From Gallionellaceae bacterium (GTDB lineage Bacteria; Pseudomonadota; Gammaproteobacteria; Burkholderiales; Thiobacillaceae): 64,000 nt of DNA. Position 1 is the first letter of the stretch; the number at the start of each line of letters is the position of its first letter. Positions 15,153-25,100 of the stretch are shown here, piece by piece. The translations under genes and the position numbers were made by a program. Location of the stretch: contig JAQTLN010000011.1 in assembly GCA_028714875.1 (NCBI GenBank), positions 1 to 64,000 of the forward strand, written 5' to 3'. Below the pieces are notes generated by a model that saw only the letters and a program-made list of their open reading frames with translations, was not told the origin of the DNA and searched no databases.

Positions 15153-16598
15153 ATGGAAGCAACATACAACTACAAGGTCGTCCGCCAATTTTCCATCATG
15201 ACTGTTGTATGGGGAATTGTCGGGATGTTGGTGGGCGTCATCATTGCCGCCCAACTCATCTGGCCTACACTCACCGAAGCCCTGGGGCCCCTGGCTCCGT
15301 ACCTCTCATACGGGCGCCTGCGTCCGCTGCACACCAATGCGGTTATTTTTGCCTTTGGTGGCTCCGCGCTGTTTGCTACTTCGCTGTATGTCGTACAGCG
15401 CACCTGCCAGACCCGTGTACTGTCTGACGGACTGGCCTCCTTCGTGTTCTGGGGTTGGCAAGCCATCATCGTGATGGCGGCTGTCTCGCTACCGATGGGT
15501 TACACCTCCTCCAAGGAATATGCCGAGCTGGAGTGGCCCATCGACATCCTGATCACCGTGGTCTGGGTGGCCTATGCGGTGTTGTTCTTCGGCACCATCA
15601 TGAAGCGCAAGACCCAGCACATCTATGTGGCCAACTGGTTCTTCGGCGCCTACATCCTCGCCATTGCCCTGCTGCATGTGGTCAACAACGTGGAACTGCC
15701 TATCGTGATGGAAGGCGGTAGCTGGTTGAAGTCCTACTCCGCTTACGCCGGTGTGCAGGACGCGATGGTGCAGTGGTGGTACGGTCACAACGCGGTGGGC
15801 TTTTTCCTGACCACCGCCTTCCTGGGCATGATGTACTACTTCATCCCCAAGCAAGCCGGCCGTCCGATCTACTCCTACCGCCTGTCCATCGTTCACTTCT
15901 GGACCCTGAACTTCATCTACATGTGGGCCGGCCCACATCACCTGATGTACACCGCGCTTCCCGACTGGGCGCAGTCCCTGGGCATGGTGTTCTCGCTGAT
16001 GCTGCTCGCGCCTTCCTGGGGTGGCATGATGAACGGCATCATGACCCTGTCCGGCGCCTGGCATAAGCTGCGTACCGACCCGATCCTGAAGTTCCTGATC
16101 ACCGCGATGTCCTTCTACGGCATGTCGACCTTCGAAGGCCCGATGATGTCAGTGAAGACCGTGAACGCCCTGTCGCACTACACCGACTGGAACATCGCCC
16201 ACGTGCACTCCGGCGCACTGGGTTGGGTGGCAATGATCTCGATCGGTTCCCTCTACCACCTCATCCCGCGACTGTATGGCCGTGAAGAGATGCATAGCGT
16301 GAAGCTGATCAACGTGCACTTCTGGTGGTCGACCATCGGTGTGGTGCTGTACATCGCTTCCATGTGGATCGCCGGTGTGGCTGAAGGCTTGATGTGGCGC
16401 GCCACCAACGTCGACGGCACGCTGACCTACAGCTTCGCGCAATCGGTCGCCGCGATCCATCCCTTCTATATGATTCGTCTGATCGGTGGCTCCATGTTCT
16501 TCGCGGGCATGCTGTTGATGGCTTACAACGTGTGGAAGACCATCGCCGCGGGCAAAGCTGTCAACGACGCCCGCATCCCCCAAGCTGTCGCGGCCTAA
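15153..16598 (+). CDS. ccoN: cbb3-type cytochrome c oxidase subunit I
   Basis: This 481-aa protein with about 12 TM segments is the catalytic subunit that reduces O2 to water at the heme b/CuB site and pumps protons. The expected histidines are visible: LRPLHTNA (low-spin heme), [11 protein letters not shown] and GPHHLMYT (CuB), and [10 protein letters not shown] (hemes b). Length and motifs are standard for CcoN. A good AAGGAG site precedes the ATG. It heads the ccoNOQP set, with an FNR-type box upstream, consistent with use at low oxygen. Confidence 0.97.
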   Translation: MEATYNYKVVRQFSIMTVVWGIVGMLVGVIIAAQLIWPTLTEALGPLAPYLSYGRLRPLHTNAVIFAFGGSALFATSLYVVQRTCQTRVLSDGLASFVFWGWQAIIVMAAVSLPMGYTSSKEYAELEWPIDILITVVWVAYAVLFFGTIMKRKTQHIYVANWFFGAYILAIALLHVVNNVELPIVMEGGSWLKSYSAYAGVQDAMVQWWYGHNAVGFFLTTAFLGMMYYFIPKQAGRPIYSYRLSIVHFWTLNFIYMWAGPHHLMYTALPDWAQSLGMVFSLMLLAPSWGGMMNGIMTLSGAWHKLRTDPILKFLITAMSFYGMSTFEGPMMSVKTVNALSHYTDWNIAHVHSGALGWVAMISIGSLYHLIPRLYGREEMHSVKLINVHFWWSTIGVVLYIASMWIAGVAEGLMWRATNVDGTLTYSFAQSVAAIHPFYMIRLIGGSMFFAGMLLMAYNVWKTIAAGKAVNDARIPQAVAA

Positions 16599-16616
16599 GG
16601 GCAAAGGAGATACTTC

Positions 16617-17228
16617 ATGTTCTCTCACAAGACCATTGAAAAGAACGTCGGCTGGCTGATTGTGCTGACGTTCATCGTCGTGTCATTTGGCGGACTGGTG
16701 CAGATCGTGCCCCTGTTCTTCCAGAAGTCCACCACTGAGCCTATCCCTGGCCTCAAACCGTACAACGCGCTGCAACTCACCGGACGTGATATCTATATCC
16801 GGGAAGGTTGTGTGGGCTGCCACTCCCAGATGATTCGTCCGTTCCGCGCCGAAACAGAGCGCTATGGGCACTTCTCCGTAGCCGGCGAGTTCGTCTACGA
16901 CCGCCCGTTTCTCTGGGGTTCCAAGCGTACCGGCCCGGATCTACACCGCGTCGGCGGGCGTTACTCGGATGATTGGCATTACACCCACCTGATGAACCCG
17001 CGTGACGTGGTACCGGAATCCAACATGCCTTCCTACTTCTGGCTGGCGGAGGCTCCGTCGGATGCCACCGATATCCAGGCCAAGATGAAGACGCTTAACC
17101 TCGTCGGACATGGCTATACGGAGCAGGAAATCGCGGAGGCGCCCGCCATGCTGGCAGGCAAGACAGAAATGGATGCGCTGATCGCCTACCTGCAAGTGTT
17201 GGGTACTTACGGACCGAAGGCACAGTGA
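16617..17228 (+). CDS. ccoO: cbb3-type cytochrome c oxidase subunit II (mono-heme)
   Basis: This 203-aa protein is anchored by one N-terminal TM (about residues 12-30) and carries one c-type heme site CVGCH at residues 65-69, with the typical CcoO sequence [17 protein letters not shown] and the later [14 protein letters not shown] providing the axial Met. It passes electrons to CcoN on the periplasmic side. It follows ccoN by 18 bp. Confidence 0.97.
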   Translation: MFSHKTIEKNVGWLIVLTFIVVSFGGLVQIVPLFFQKSTTEPIPGLKPYNALQLTGRDIYIREGCVGCHSQMIRPFRAETERYGHFSVAGEFVYDRPFLWGSKRTGPDLHRVGGRYSDDWHYTHLMNPRDVVPESNMPSYFWLAEAPSDATDIQAKMKTLNLVGHGYTEQEIAEAPAMLAGKTEMDALIAYLQVLGTYGPKAQ

Positions 17229-17229
17229 C

Positions 17230-17397
17230 ATGGACGCCGGCACCGTAGGTTCTGTCGTGACCGTCGTCTTCTTCGTGCTGTTCATCGTCATCGTCTGGTG
17301 GGCTTTCCTCCGCGGGAACAAGCAGAAGTTTGATGACGCCGCGCAGCTTCCCTTCCAGGAAGATGCCGTCGATGCCGGCAAACGCCAAACAGACTAG
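17230..17397 (+). CDS. ccoQ: cbb3-type oxidase small subunit CcoQ (FixQ)
   Basis: This 55-aa protein is below the ORF-track limit. It begins MDAGTVGSVVTVVFFVLFIV, has one TM and a WWAFLRG boundary, then a short acidic cytoplasmic tail (QLPFQEDAVDAGKRQTD). Size, topology and position between ccoO and ccoP identify CcoQ, which stabilises the complex. It starts one base after the ccoO stop and ends 9 bp before ccoP. Confidence 0.9.
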   Translation: MDAGTVGSVVTVVFFVLFIVIVWWAFLRGNKQKFDDAAQLPFQEDAVDAGKRQTD

Positions 17398-17406
17398 GAG
17401 AAACTC

Positions 17407-18414
17407 ATGCTTGCTGGATATGCAGTACCCGATTTTGTCAGTGAGTTCTGGCATTACTACATTGCCGCGATCAGCATCGCCGGTATCATTTTTTCCCTCT
17501 GGGTGCTCAGCAGCCAGACCACCAAAAAGCTTGCCGAAGGTGAGCAGGCTGAATTGATGGTCCACACCTGGGATGGCGACTTGCAGGAACTGAACAACCC
17601 GCTGCCGCGCTGGTGGATGTGGATGTTTATTGGCCTGACCTTCTTCGGCATCGTCTATCTGGTGCTCTATCCGGGCCTCGGCAAGTATGCCGGTACTCTG
17701 GGTTGGAGTTCTTTCCAGGAATGGAAGGATGACAAGGATACCGTTGACGCCGAGTTCGACAAGGTCATGGCGCCGTTCAAGTCGCAAGACCTGATGGCCG
17801 TCGCGGCCGACCCGAAAGCCAAGGAAATGGGCCAGAACCTGTTCATGACCTACTGCTCGCAGTGTCACGGCTCCAGCGCCCAGGGCGGCAAAGGCTTCCC
17901 CAACCTGACCGACGGCCAGTGGCTGTTTGGCGGCACGCCGGAAGACATCCAGGCCAGCATCACCGGCGGCCGTATCGCCGAAATGCCCCCGATGGGTGAT
18001 GCCGTGGGTGGGGAGCAAGGCGCCAAGGAAGTTGCCAACTATGTTCTGTCCCTGGGCGGCAAGCCGCATGACGCAACCCTGGCCGCCGCTGGACAGGCCA
18101 AGTTTGTCGCCTGCGCGGGTTGCCACGGCGAGAACGGCAAAGGCATGGCCGTCGCCAGCTTCCCCGACCTGACCGATGATGCCTGGCAGTATGGCGGCAG
18201 TGAATCCGCCATCGTGCAAAGCATCCTCAAAGGCCGCAAGGGTGGCATGCCCGCGCAGTCGCAAGCCGCCGGTGGAGCCTTGAATGACTCCAAGATCCAC
18301 CTTCTGGCCGCCTATGTCTGGGGCCTGGGTGGTGGCAAAAAGCCTGCCGCCCCGGCACCCGCCGAGGCCATGGCCGCTCCGGCTGAAGCAGTAGCCGCAC
18401 CCGCGGCCAACTAA
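17407..18414 (+). CDS. ccoP: cbb3-type cytochrome c oxidase subunit III (di-heme)
   Basis: This 335-aa protein has two N-terminal TM segments (about residues 15-36 and 70-88) and two c-type heme sites, CSQCH at 150-154 and CAGCH at 236-240, in a periplasmic domain. It accepts electrons from soluble cytochrome c. The region between the TMs contains NPLPRWWMWMF, a CcoP hallmark. The C-terminus is an Ala/Pro-rich tail (APAPAEAMAAPAEAVAAP) longer than usual. It is in operon with ccoNOQ. Confidence 0.97.
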   Translation: MLAGYAVPDFVSEFWHYYIAAISIAGIIFSLWVLSSQTTKKLAEGEQAELMVHTWDGDLQELNNPLPRWWMWMFIGLTFFGIVYLVLYPGLGKYAGTLGWSSFQEWKDDKDTVDAEFDKVMAPFKSQDLMAVAADPKAKEMGQNLFMTYCSQCHGSSAQGGKGFPNLTDGQWLFGGTPEDIQASITGGRIAEMPPMGDAVGGEQGAKEVANYVLSLGGKPHDATLAAAGQAKFVACAGCHGENGKGMAVASFPDLTDDAWQYGGSESAIVQSILKGRKGGMPAQSQAAGGALNDSKIHLLAAYVWGLGGGKKPAAPAPAEAMAAPAEAVAAPAAN

Positions 18415-18460
18415 GCCCGCGAGGGCTACGAGGCTGGCCGCAACAGGCCGGCCCCGGAAC

Positions 18461-18486
18461 CCAGCCCATTCCCGAGAGTGGGCTGG
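18461..18486 (+). other. Hairpin between ccoP and ccoG
   Basis: CCAGCCCA/TGGGCTGG forms a perfect 8-bp stem with a 10-nt loop, about 46 bp after the ccoP stop. No T run follows, so it may stabilise the ccoNOQP message or act as a leaky stop rather than as an intrinsic terminator. Confidence 0.5.
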
Positions 18487-18594
18487 CTTCCGGCCAGACA
18501 ATGACCCCAGGCACTTCAATCAGAGGGTTCCACCGGAAACAGGTAACAAGCCAGGCCCGCTTGGCTCATACCTTTTTTGAGAAAGAGGAATACT

Positions 18595-20019
18595 GTGTCC
18601 GATAGCAAACCCCCAAGCATCCCCATCATCAAGGATGCCGGAAGCGACCCCGAGCAATCGCTCTACGCCGTTCACGAGAAAATCTACCCACGCGCCGTCT
18701 CCGGCCTGTTCAATTATTGGCGCATCGCGCTGGTGGCAGTCACCCAGGCTATTTTCTATGGTTTGCCTTGGCTCAAATGGGACGACCGTCAAGCGGTGCT
18801 GTTCGATCTCGGCGCGCGCAAGTTCTACCTGTTCGATCTGGTGTTCTGGCCACAGGATTTCATCTGGCTCGCCATCATCCTGATCCTCTCCGCGCTCGGA
18901 CTATTCCTGTTCACCGCCATCGCTGGCCGCCTCTGGTGCGGTTATGCCTGCCCGCAAACGGTCTACACCGAGTTGTTCATGTGGATCGAGGGCTGGATCG
19001 AGGGCAACTACAAGAAACAGCAGAAGCTCAATGCCATGCCCTGGAACGGCGAGAAGCTCCTGCGCCGGGGTGGCAAGCATCTCGCCTGGGTACTGCTCTC
19101 GCTGTGGACCGGCTTTTCCTTCGTGGCCTATTTCACGCCCGCGACCGAACTCTGGCGGGAAACGCTGACATTCAGCTTCGGCCCCTGGGAAGGCTTCTGG
19201 ATCTTCTTCTATGCCTTCGCCACCTGGGGCTTTGCCGGTTTCATGCGCGAACAGGTGTGCAAATACATGTGTCCCTACGCCCGTTTCCAGAGCGTGATGT
19301 TCGACACCGACACCCTGATCATCACTTATGACTACAAGCGTGGTGAATCTCGCGGCACGCGCAATAAAAGCGCGGACTACAAGGCGCAGGGCCTCGGTGA
19401 TTGCGTGGATTGCGGCATCTGCGTGCAGGTCTGCCCGACCGGCATCGACATTCGCAATGGCCTGCAATACATGTGCATTGGCTGCGCGGCCTGCATCGAC
19501 GCCTGCGATCAGGTCATGGAAAAGGTGGGCTATCCCAAGGGGCTGATCCGCTACTCGACGCAGAACGCCATCGATGGCGCCTACCCCGACAAGGAAATAC
19601 CCAAACATGTATTCCGTCCGCGCACGCTGTTCTACATCGCCGTCGTCAGCCTGATTACCATCGCCTTCTTCTATACCCTGGCGATGCGCATCCCCATGCG
19701 CACCGACGTGATTCGTGATCGTCAGACGCTGTCGCGTGAAGTCGAAAATGGGCAGATCGAGAACCTCTACCAGCTGCGCATCATCAACATGGAAAACCGC
19801 GCCCATCACTACCGCATCAAGGCCAGCGGCATCGAAGGCCTGCGCATGATGGTGGGTGACAATGTGGAAGTACCGGCACTGGGCACGGTCAACCATAACG
19901 TCGTTCTGCGTGCCGACCCCACGCAACTGAAACGCCCCAGCCAACCGGTCATGTTCACGATCCAGGCGGATGAAGATGCCGGCATCGTGCGTGAAGCAAA
20001 ATCCAGTTTCCTGAAATAA
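18595..20019 (+). CDS. ccoG: cbb3 oxidase assembly ferredoxin CcoG (RdxA/FixG)
   Basis: This membrane polyferredoxin, about 474 aa from GTG 18595, reduces copper during cbb3 assembly. It shows CGYACPQTVYTELFMWIEG, an Fe-S pair CVDCGICVQVCPTGIDIRNG and CIGCAACIDACD, several TM segments and a C-terminal Ig-like periplasmic domain. The ORF track begins at TTG 18577, but AAGAGG sits just ahead of the GTG, which gives the common MSDS start. It lies downstream of ccoP and next to fixH, as in many cbb3 clusters. Confidence 0.95.
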   Translation: MSDSKPPSIPIIKDAGSDPEQSLYAVHEKIYPRAVSGLFNYWRIALVAVTQAIFYGLPWLKWDDRQAVLFDLGARKFYLFDLVFWPQDFIWLAIILILSALGLFLFTAIAGRLWCGYACPQTVYTELFMWIEGWIEGNYKKQQKLNAMPWNGEKLLRRGGKHLAWVLLSLWTGFSFVAYFTPATELWRETLTFSFGPWEGFWIFFYAFATWGFAGFMREQVCKYMCPYARFQSVMFDTDTLIITYDYKRGESRGTRNKSADYKAQGLGDCVDCGICVQVCPTGIDIRNGLQYMCIGCAACIDACDQVMEKVGYPKGLIRYSTQNAIDGAYPDKEIPKHVFRPRTLFYIAVVSLITIAFFYTLAMRIPMRTDVIRDRQTLSREVENGQIENLYQLRIINMENRAHHYRIKASGIEGLRMMVGDNVEVPALGTVNHNVVLRADPTQLKRPSQPVMFTIQADEDAGIVREAKSSFLK

Positions 20020-20028
20020 GGCGAAAAC

Positions 20029-20559
20029 ATGATGGCATTAGATCCCACCCCAAACCGCCCCTGGTGGAAAGAACCGATGGTCTGGATGGTCATCGGCCTG
20101 CCCGCCATCGCAGTGGTGGGGAGTTTCACCTCCTACTACTTTGCCGCTCGCGACCCTGACGGCCTGGTCAAAGCCGATTTCCGCAAGGAGGGCTTCGCGG
20201 TGATGGCCCCGTCCTCAGCGGCAGACAAAGCGGCAGCCGCACTCGGCCTGTCGGCACGATTGATTACCAGGAATGGCCAGATGGAACTGGTGTTGCGCGG
20301 CCACCTGACGAGCAATCCGCCGCGCCTCGCCCTGAACATCGTGCATCCCTCGCGGGAGAATCAGGATATCCATATCCTCTTGGCACATTCGAGAGAGCTG
20401 TCGTATATTGCCCCTGCCCCGGACCTGGGATCAGGGAAACGAATTCTGGTACTCGAACCGGAAGACCGGGCCTGGCGTATCACCGGCCAGTGGACGGCAC
20501 CTTTCTCCGGCATGACGGAGCTGGTTGCCGGAGCAAGCAAACCATCAACGCACCCGTAA
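20029..20559 (+). CDS. FixH family protein
   Basis: This 176-aa protein has one N-terminal TM (about residues 15-38, MVWMVIGLPAIAVVGSFTSYYF) and a periplasmic beta-rich domain. It sits 9 bp after ccoG, the usual place of FixH/CcoH, which is involved in cbb3 maturation. The sequence NRPWWKEPMVWMVIGLP is characteristic of the family in betaproteobacteria. Confidence 0.88.
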   Translation: MMALDPTPNRPWWKEPMVWMVIGLPAIAVVGSFTSYYFAARDPDGLVKADFRKEGFAVMAPSSAADKAAAALGLSARLITRNGQMELVLRGHLTSNPPRLALNIVHPSRENQDIHILLAHSRELSYIAPAPDLGSGKRILVLEPEDRAWRITGQWTAPFSGMTELVAGASKPSTHP

Positions 20560-20584
20560 AGGGGCAATTAACAGGAGCATGCAC

Positions 20585-20713
20585 ATGGACGCCGTAATGA
20601 ATCTGCTTTTCCACTCTTTTATCGGGCAGCTCAGCCTGTTCACCCTCGGCTTCATCGTTGCCATGGGCTTGTTCATCTGGTTCAAGCTGGCCAAGAAGTC
20701 TCAAGAGCACTGA
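20585..20713 (+). CDS. Small membrane protein (DUF3149-like)
   Basis: This 42-aa protein, MDAVMNLLFHSFIGQLSLFT..., has a single TM and a basic C-terminus (FKLAKKSQEH). Size and pattern match DUF3149 proteins. Start ATG 20585 is chosen because AGGAG at 20573 is then seven bases away; the ORF-track start at 20525 lies inside fixH. It is the last gene of the cco cluster, before a terminator. Function is unknown. Confidence 0.75.
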   Translation: MDAVMNLLFHSFIGQLSLFTLGFIVAMGLFIWFKLAKKSQEH

Positions 20714-20742
20714 GATTTCCCGGCGTCCTCCGGGCGCGTACA

Positions 20743-20779
20743 CATGAAAAAGCCGGCCTAGCGCCGGTTTTTTCATGGT
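20743..20779 (+). terminator. Strong rho-independent terminator closing the cco cluster
   Basis: A stem of about 15 bp (CATGAAAAAGCCGGC paired with GCCGGTTTTTTCATG, one G-U pair) surrounds a 5-nt loop. It includes a T6 run on the plus strand and an A5 run that may serve transcripts from the other side. It lies 29 bp after the small membrane protein gene and separates the cco cluster from convergent purU. Confidence 0.92.
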
Positions 20780-20797
20780 CGGCCGGAACGCGGCCAC

Positions 20798-20931
20798 ATA
20801 GGTCAGGTTGCGGCTACATCCCTACCTGACGATCAACGCGACCGTCAGGTAGTCGCTGCGCGCCAACCTGACCTACATAGGGAGCAGGCGGGACCTGGGT
20901 AGGTCAGGTTGCGGCGTCATCCCTACCTGAC
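20798..20931. repeat. Outlying group of three REP hairpins
   Basis: Hairpins at 20798-20830 (plus, foot ATAG), 20844-20876 (minus) and 20899-20931 (plus) have stems GTCAGGT/ACCTGAC and belong to the same family as the island at 1-6.7 kb. They fill the convergent gap between the cco terminator and the purU stop. The spacing between hairpins is shorter than in the arrays. Confidence 0.88.
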
Positions 20932-20944
20932 GATCCACCCCAAC

Positions 20945-21799
20945 TCAGTCGAACACCACCGTCTTGTTGCCGTAGACCAGGATGCGGTTGTCGATGTGCC
21001 AGCGCACGGCGCGCGACAGCACCACCTTTTCCAGATCCGCCCCCTTGCGCACCAGATCGTCGATGTCGTCGCGATGCGAGATGCGGGTCACGTCCTGTTC
21101 GATGATGGGGCCATCGTCGAGTACTTCCGTGACGTAATGGCTGGTGGCGCCGATCAGCTTCACCCCCCGCTCGAACGCGCGCTGGTAAGGCTTGGCGCCG
21201 TGGAAAGCGGGCAGGAAGGAGTGGTGGATATTGATGATGCGGCCGGGGTAATGGCCGATGAAATCCGCCGATAGCACCTGCATGTAACGCGCCAGGACCA
21301 TGAAATCGACATGATGGGCCTCCAGCAAGGCGCGTTGCTGCCGCTCCGCTTCCGGCTTGTTGTCCTTGTTCACATGGATGTGCTGGAACGGCACTTTGTA
21401 CGCCGCCGCCAGCCAGTGCGTATCCGGGTGGTTGCTGATGATCAGCGGGATGTCGCAATACAGCTCGCCGGCATGCCAACGATAAAGAAGGTCCGCCAGG
21501 CAATGGTCGTACTTGGAAACAAAGATCGCCATGCGCGGCTTCACGCTGGACAGCGAGAGCTTCCAGTCCATGTCATGTTCCAGAGCGATGGGACCAAAGG
21601 TCTCGTCGAACTTGTGCAAGCCCAGCTCGAAGCCTTCCAGTTCCCACTCCACCCGCATCAGGAACAGTCCGGCCGCGCTGTCCTGATGTTGATCGGCGTG
21701 CAGGATGTTGGCGTTGTGTTCGAGCAGAAAATTGGCGATCGCGGCGACCAGGCCCTTCTTGTCGGGACAGGCGATCAGCAAAACGGCGGTATTGCGCAT
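20945..21799 (-). CDS. purU: Formyltetrahydrofolate deformylase
   Basis: This 284-aa enzyme hydrolyses 10-formyl-THF to THF and formate, which balances one-carbon pools. It has an N-terminal ACT-like domain (LLIACPDKKGLVAAIANFLLEHNANI) and a formyltransferase-fold domain with INIHHSFLPAF and VTEVLDDGPIIEQD, containing the catalytic Asn, His and Asp. The ORF track extends to 21931, but conservation starts at MRNTAVLLIACPD, ATG 21799. Confidence 0.93.
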   Translation of the reverse strand: MRNTAVLLIACPDKKGLVAAIANFLLEHNANILHADQHQDSAAGLFLMRVEWELEGFELGLHKFDETFGPIALEHDMDWKLSLSSVKPRMAIFVSKYDHCLADLLYRWHAGELYCDIPLIISNHPDTHWLAAAYKVPFQHIHVNKDNKPEAERQQRALLEAHHVDFMVLARYMQVLSADFIGHYPGRIINIHHSFLPAFHGAKPYQRAFERGVKLIGATSHYVTEVLDDGPIIEQDVTRISHRDDIDDLVRKGADLEKVVLSRAVRWHIDNRILVYGNKTVVFD

Positions 21800-21991
21800 G
21801 GCGGTGTACGGGGCAAAAAACGGTCGACATGATACCCCGGCATCCGTGCCACTTTCTGTGGATAAGTCAGCGACAAACCGCTTATTCCCGCGTCCTACCT
21901 GGCATTGCGTCGGGAGGCGGGCTGTAGACAACCTTGTGGCTATCCTGTGGATAGCCTGTGCATAAGAAAGCGGTTGACGGCCTAGTCTTCG

Positions 21992-22007
21992 ACACTAGAA
22001 TTAGCGC
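21992..22007 (+). promoter_or_regulatory. NrdR box 1 upstream of nrdA
   Basis: ACACTAGAATTAGCGC resembles the NrdR operator (ACAC-W-AT-rich-W-GTGT), with a degenerate right half. It lies 32 bp upstream of a second, near-perfect box. Tandem boxes about three helical turns apart are the rule for NrdR, the repressor of ribonucleotide reductase genes. Confidence 0.65.
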
Positions 22008-22023
22008 CAAGCAAGACGAGATA

Positions 22024-22039
22024 ACACTATATTTAGTGT
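22024..22039 (+). promoter_or_regulatory. NrdR box 2 upstream of nrdA
   Basis: ACACTATATTTAGTGT is a near-perfect palindrome matching the NrdR consensus. It lies 73 bp before the nrdA ATG and 32 bp after box 1, so both boxes would lie on the same face of the helix. This supports repression of nrdA by NrdR when dATP is ample. Confidence 0.82.
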
Positions 22040-22111
22040 TTTCTAATAAACCAGGCAGCAAACACCGAATGCCGCGCCAGCACCGGCATCAGACACCAAG
22101 GAGACTCACCG

Positions 22112-25100
22112 ATGCAGCTTTCCAGCGATTTTCAGACCCCCGGCAACCCCATCCTGAGCAACGCCGCCCCGGCGCCCGAAACGGCCGCGACGTCACCTTA
22201 TCCCGACCACAAGATCATCCGCCGCAACGGCGCCGTGGTCGCCTTCGAACCCAATAAGATCGCCATCGCCCTGACCAAGGCGTTCATTGCCGTCAATGGT
22301 GGACAGGCCGCCGCCAGCGCCCGCATTCGCGAACTGGTGGAGAATCTCACCGACAACGTCGTCAGCGCATTGATCCGTCGCCAGCCCAACGGTGGCACCT
22401 TCCACATCGAAGACATCCAGGACCAGGTGGAACTGGCGCTGATGCGCTCCGGCGAACACGAAGTCGCCCGCGCCTATGTGCTCTACCGCGAGAAACGCAA
22501 CGAGGAACGCGCCAAACAGAAGCGGCAGCAGGTCGAGGAACACACCCTGTTCTGCCTGGAAAACGGCGAACGTCGCCCTCTCGACCTGCAACATCTCGCC
22601 GCCGTGGTTGGCGCCGCCTGCGAAGGCCTGGCGGAAACCAACCCGCAGGCCATCCTGCAAGCCACCCTGCGCGACATCTACGACGGCGTGCCGATGGACG
22701 AGGTGCGTCGCTCGCTGATCCTCTCCGCGCGCTCGCTGATCGAGAAAGACCCGGAATACAACTACGTCACCTCACGCCTGTTGATGCACTCCATCCGCCG
22801 CGAGGTTTTGGCTGAAGTCATGGGGCTGGGCGAGGAAGTCGGCCAGGCCGAGATGGCCGGCCACTACGCCGACTATTTCACCACCTACATCCATAAGGGC
22901 ATCGAAGCCGAACTGCTCGACGAGCGCCTGCGCCAGTTCGACCTGCCGCGCCTGGCCGCCGCGCTGGACTCCGGGCGCGATCTGCAATTCCAGTACCTCG
23001 GCCTGCAAACCCTGTACGACCGTTATTTCCTGCACATCGACGAGCGCCGCATCGAACTGCCGCAAGCCTTCTTCATGCGCGTGGCCATGGGTCTCTCGCT
23101 CAACGAAATCGACCGCGAAGCGCGCGCCCTGGAGTTCTACGAAGTCCTTTCGCGCTTCGACTACATGAGCAGCACACCCACCCTGTTCAACGCCGGCACC
23201 CGCCATTCACAGCTGTCCAGTTGTTATCTGACCACCATCCCGGACGACCTCGACGGCATCTACCAGGGCATCAAGGAAAACGCCCTGTTGCAGAAATTCG
23301 CCGGCGGCATCGGCAACGACTGGACCCGAGTGCGCAGCCTGGGCGCCTATATCAAGGGCACCAACGGCAAATCGCAGGGCGTGGTGCCCTTCCTGAAAGT
23401 GGCCAACGACACCGCCGTAGCGGTGAACCAGGGCGGCAAACGCAAGGGCGCGGTGTGCGCCTTCCTGGAAACCTGGCACATGGACATCGAGGAATTCCTC
23501 GAACTGCGCAAGAACACCGGCGACGACCGCCGCCGCACTCACGACATGAACACCGCCAACTGGGTACCGGACCTGTTCATGAAACGGGTGATGGAAAATG
23601 CCGAATGGACCCTGTTCAGCCCGTCCGACACGCCCGACCTGCACGACCTCTTCGGCCGCGCTTTCGAGACCGCCTACACCCGCTACGAAGAAAAAGCCGC
23701 GCGCGGCGAGATCAAGGTATTCAAGAAGGTGGCCGCCGTAGGCCTGTGGCGCAAGATGATCTCCATGCTGTTCGAGACCGGGCACCCCTGGATCACCTTC
23801 AAGGACGCCTGCAACGTGCGCTACACCAACCAGCACGTCGGCGTCGTCCACAGTTCCAACCTGTGCACCGAAATCACCCTGCACACCAACGACAACGAAA
23901 TCGCCGTGTGCAACCTCGGCTCGGTGAACCTGGCCAACCATGTCAAAGACGGCGCCCTCGACCTGGAGAAGCTGCAAAAGACCATCCGCATCGCCATGCG
24001 CATGCTGGATAACGTCATCGACATCAACTTCTACAACGTCGGCAAGGCGCGCAACTCCAACCTCAAGCACCGCCCGGTCGGCCTCGGCACCATGGCATTC
24101 CAGGACGCATTGCATCTGCTGCGTATCCCTTACGCCTCCGCTGAAGCGGTGGAATTCGCCGACCGCGCCCAGGAAGCCGTCGCCTACTTCGCCTATTCGG
24201 CCAGCGCCGACCTGGCCGAGGAACGCGGCCGCTACAACACCTTCAACGGCTCGCTGTGGAGCAAAGGCATCCTGCCGCAGGATTCACTGAAACTCCTGGC
24301 CGAGGAACGCGGCGGCGACGGGGTTTCGTATCTCGAGGCCGACTTCTCCGAGACCCTGGACTGGGACGCCTTGCGCCGGCGGATCATGACGGTGGGCATG
24401 CGTAACTCCAATTGCCTCGCCATCGCCCCCACCGCCACCATCGCCAACATCGTCGGCGTCTCCGCATCGATCGAGCCGACTTATCAGAACCTGTTCGTCA
24501 AATCCAACCTCTCCGGCGAGTTCACCGTGGTCAACCAGTACCTGGTGCGCGACCTCAAGGCATTGAATTTGTGGGACGAAGTCATGGTCGGCGACATCAA
24601 GTACTTCGACGGCAGCCTCGCCAAGATCGACCGCATTCCCGGTGAGCTTCGCGCCCTCTACGCCACCGCTTTCGAGGTCGACCCGGTGTGGCTGATCGAA
24701 GCCGGCGCCCGCCGCCAGAAATGGATCGATCAGGCGCAAAGCCTCAACCTCTACTTCCACGGCGCTTCTGGCAAGAAGCTGGACGAGACCTACAAGCTAG
24801 CCTGGGTGCGTGGACTGAAAACCACCTACTACCTACGTTCCCTGGGCGCCACCGCCGCCGAGAAATCCACCGGCAAAGGCGGCGAACTCAACGCCGTTTC
24901 CGCGCACGGAGGCGGAAATGGTGGCAACAGCGGCGCTGGCGGCATGGGTGTCGGCGGCATGAACACCGGCATGGGTGGAGGCGCCGGCGGTGGTTATGTC
25001 GCCAGCTCCAATCCTTCGACTGAACTCCGGGCAGACCTCCCCGAACCCGAATTCCTTGGCCGCGCCTGCACCATGCGCCCCGGCGACCCCGGCTTCGAGG

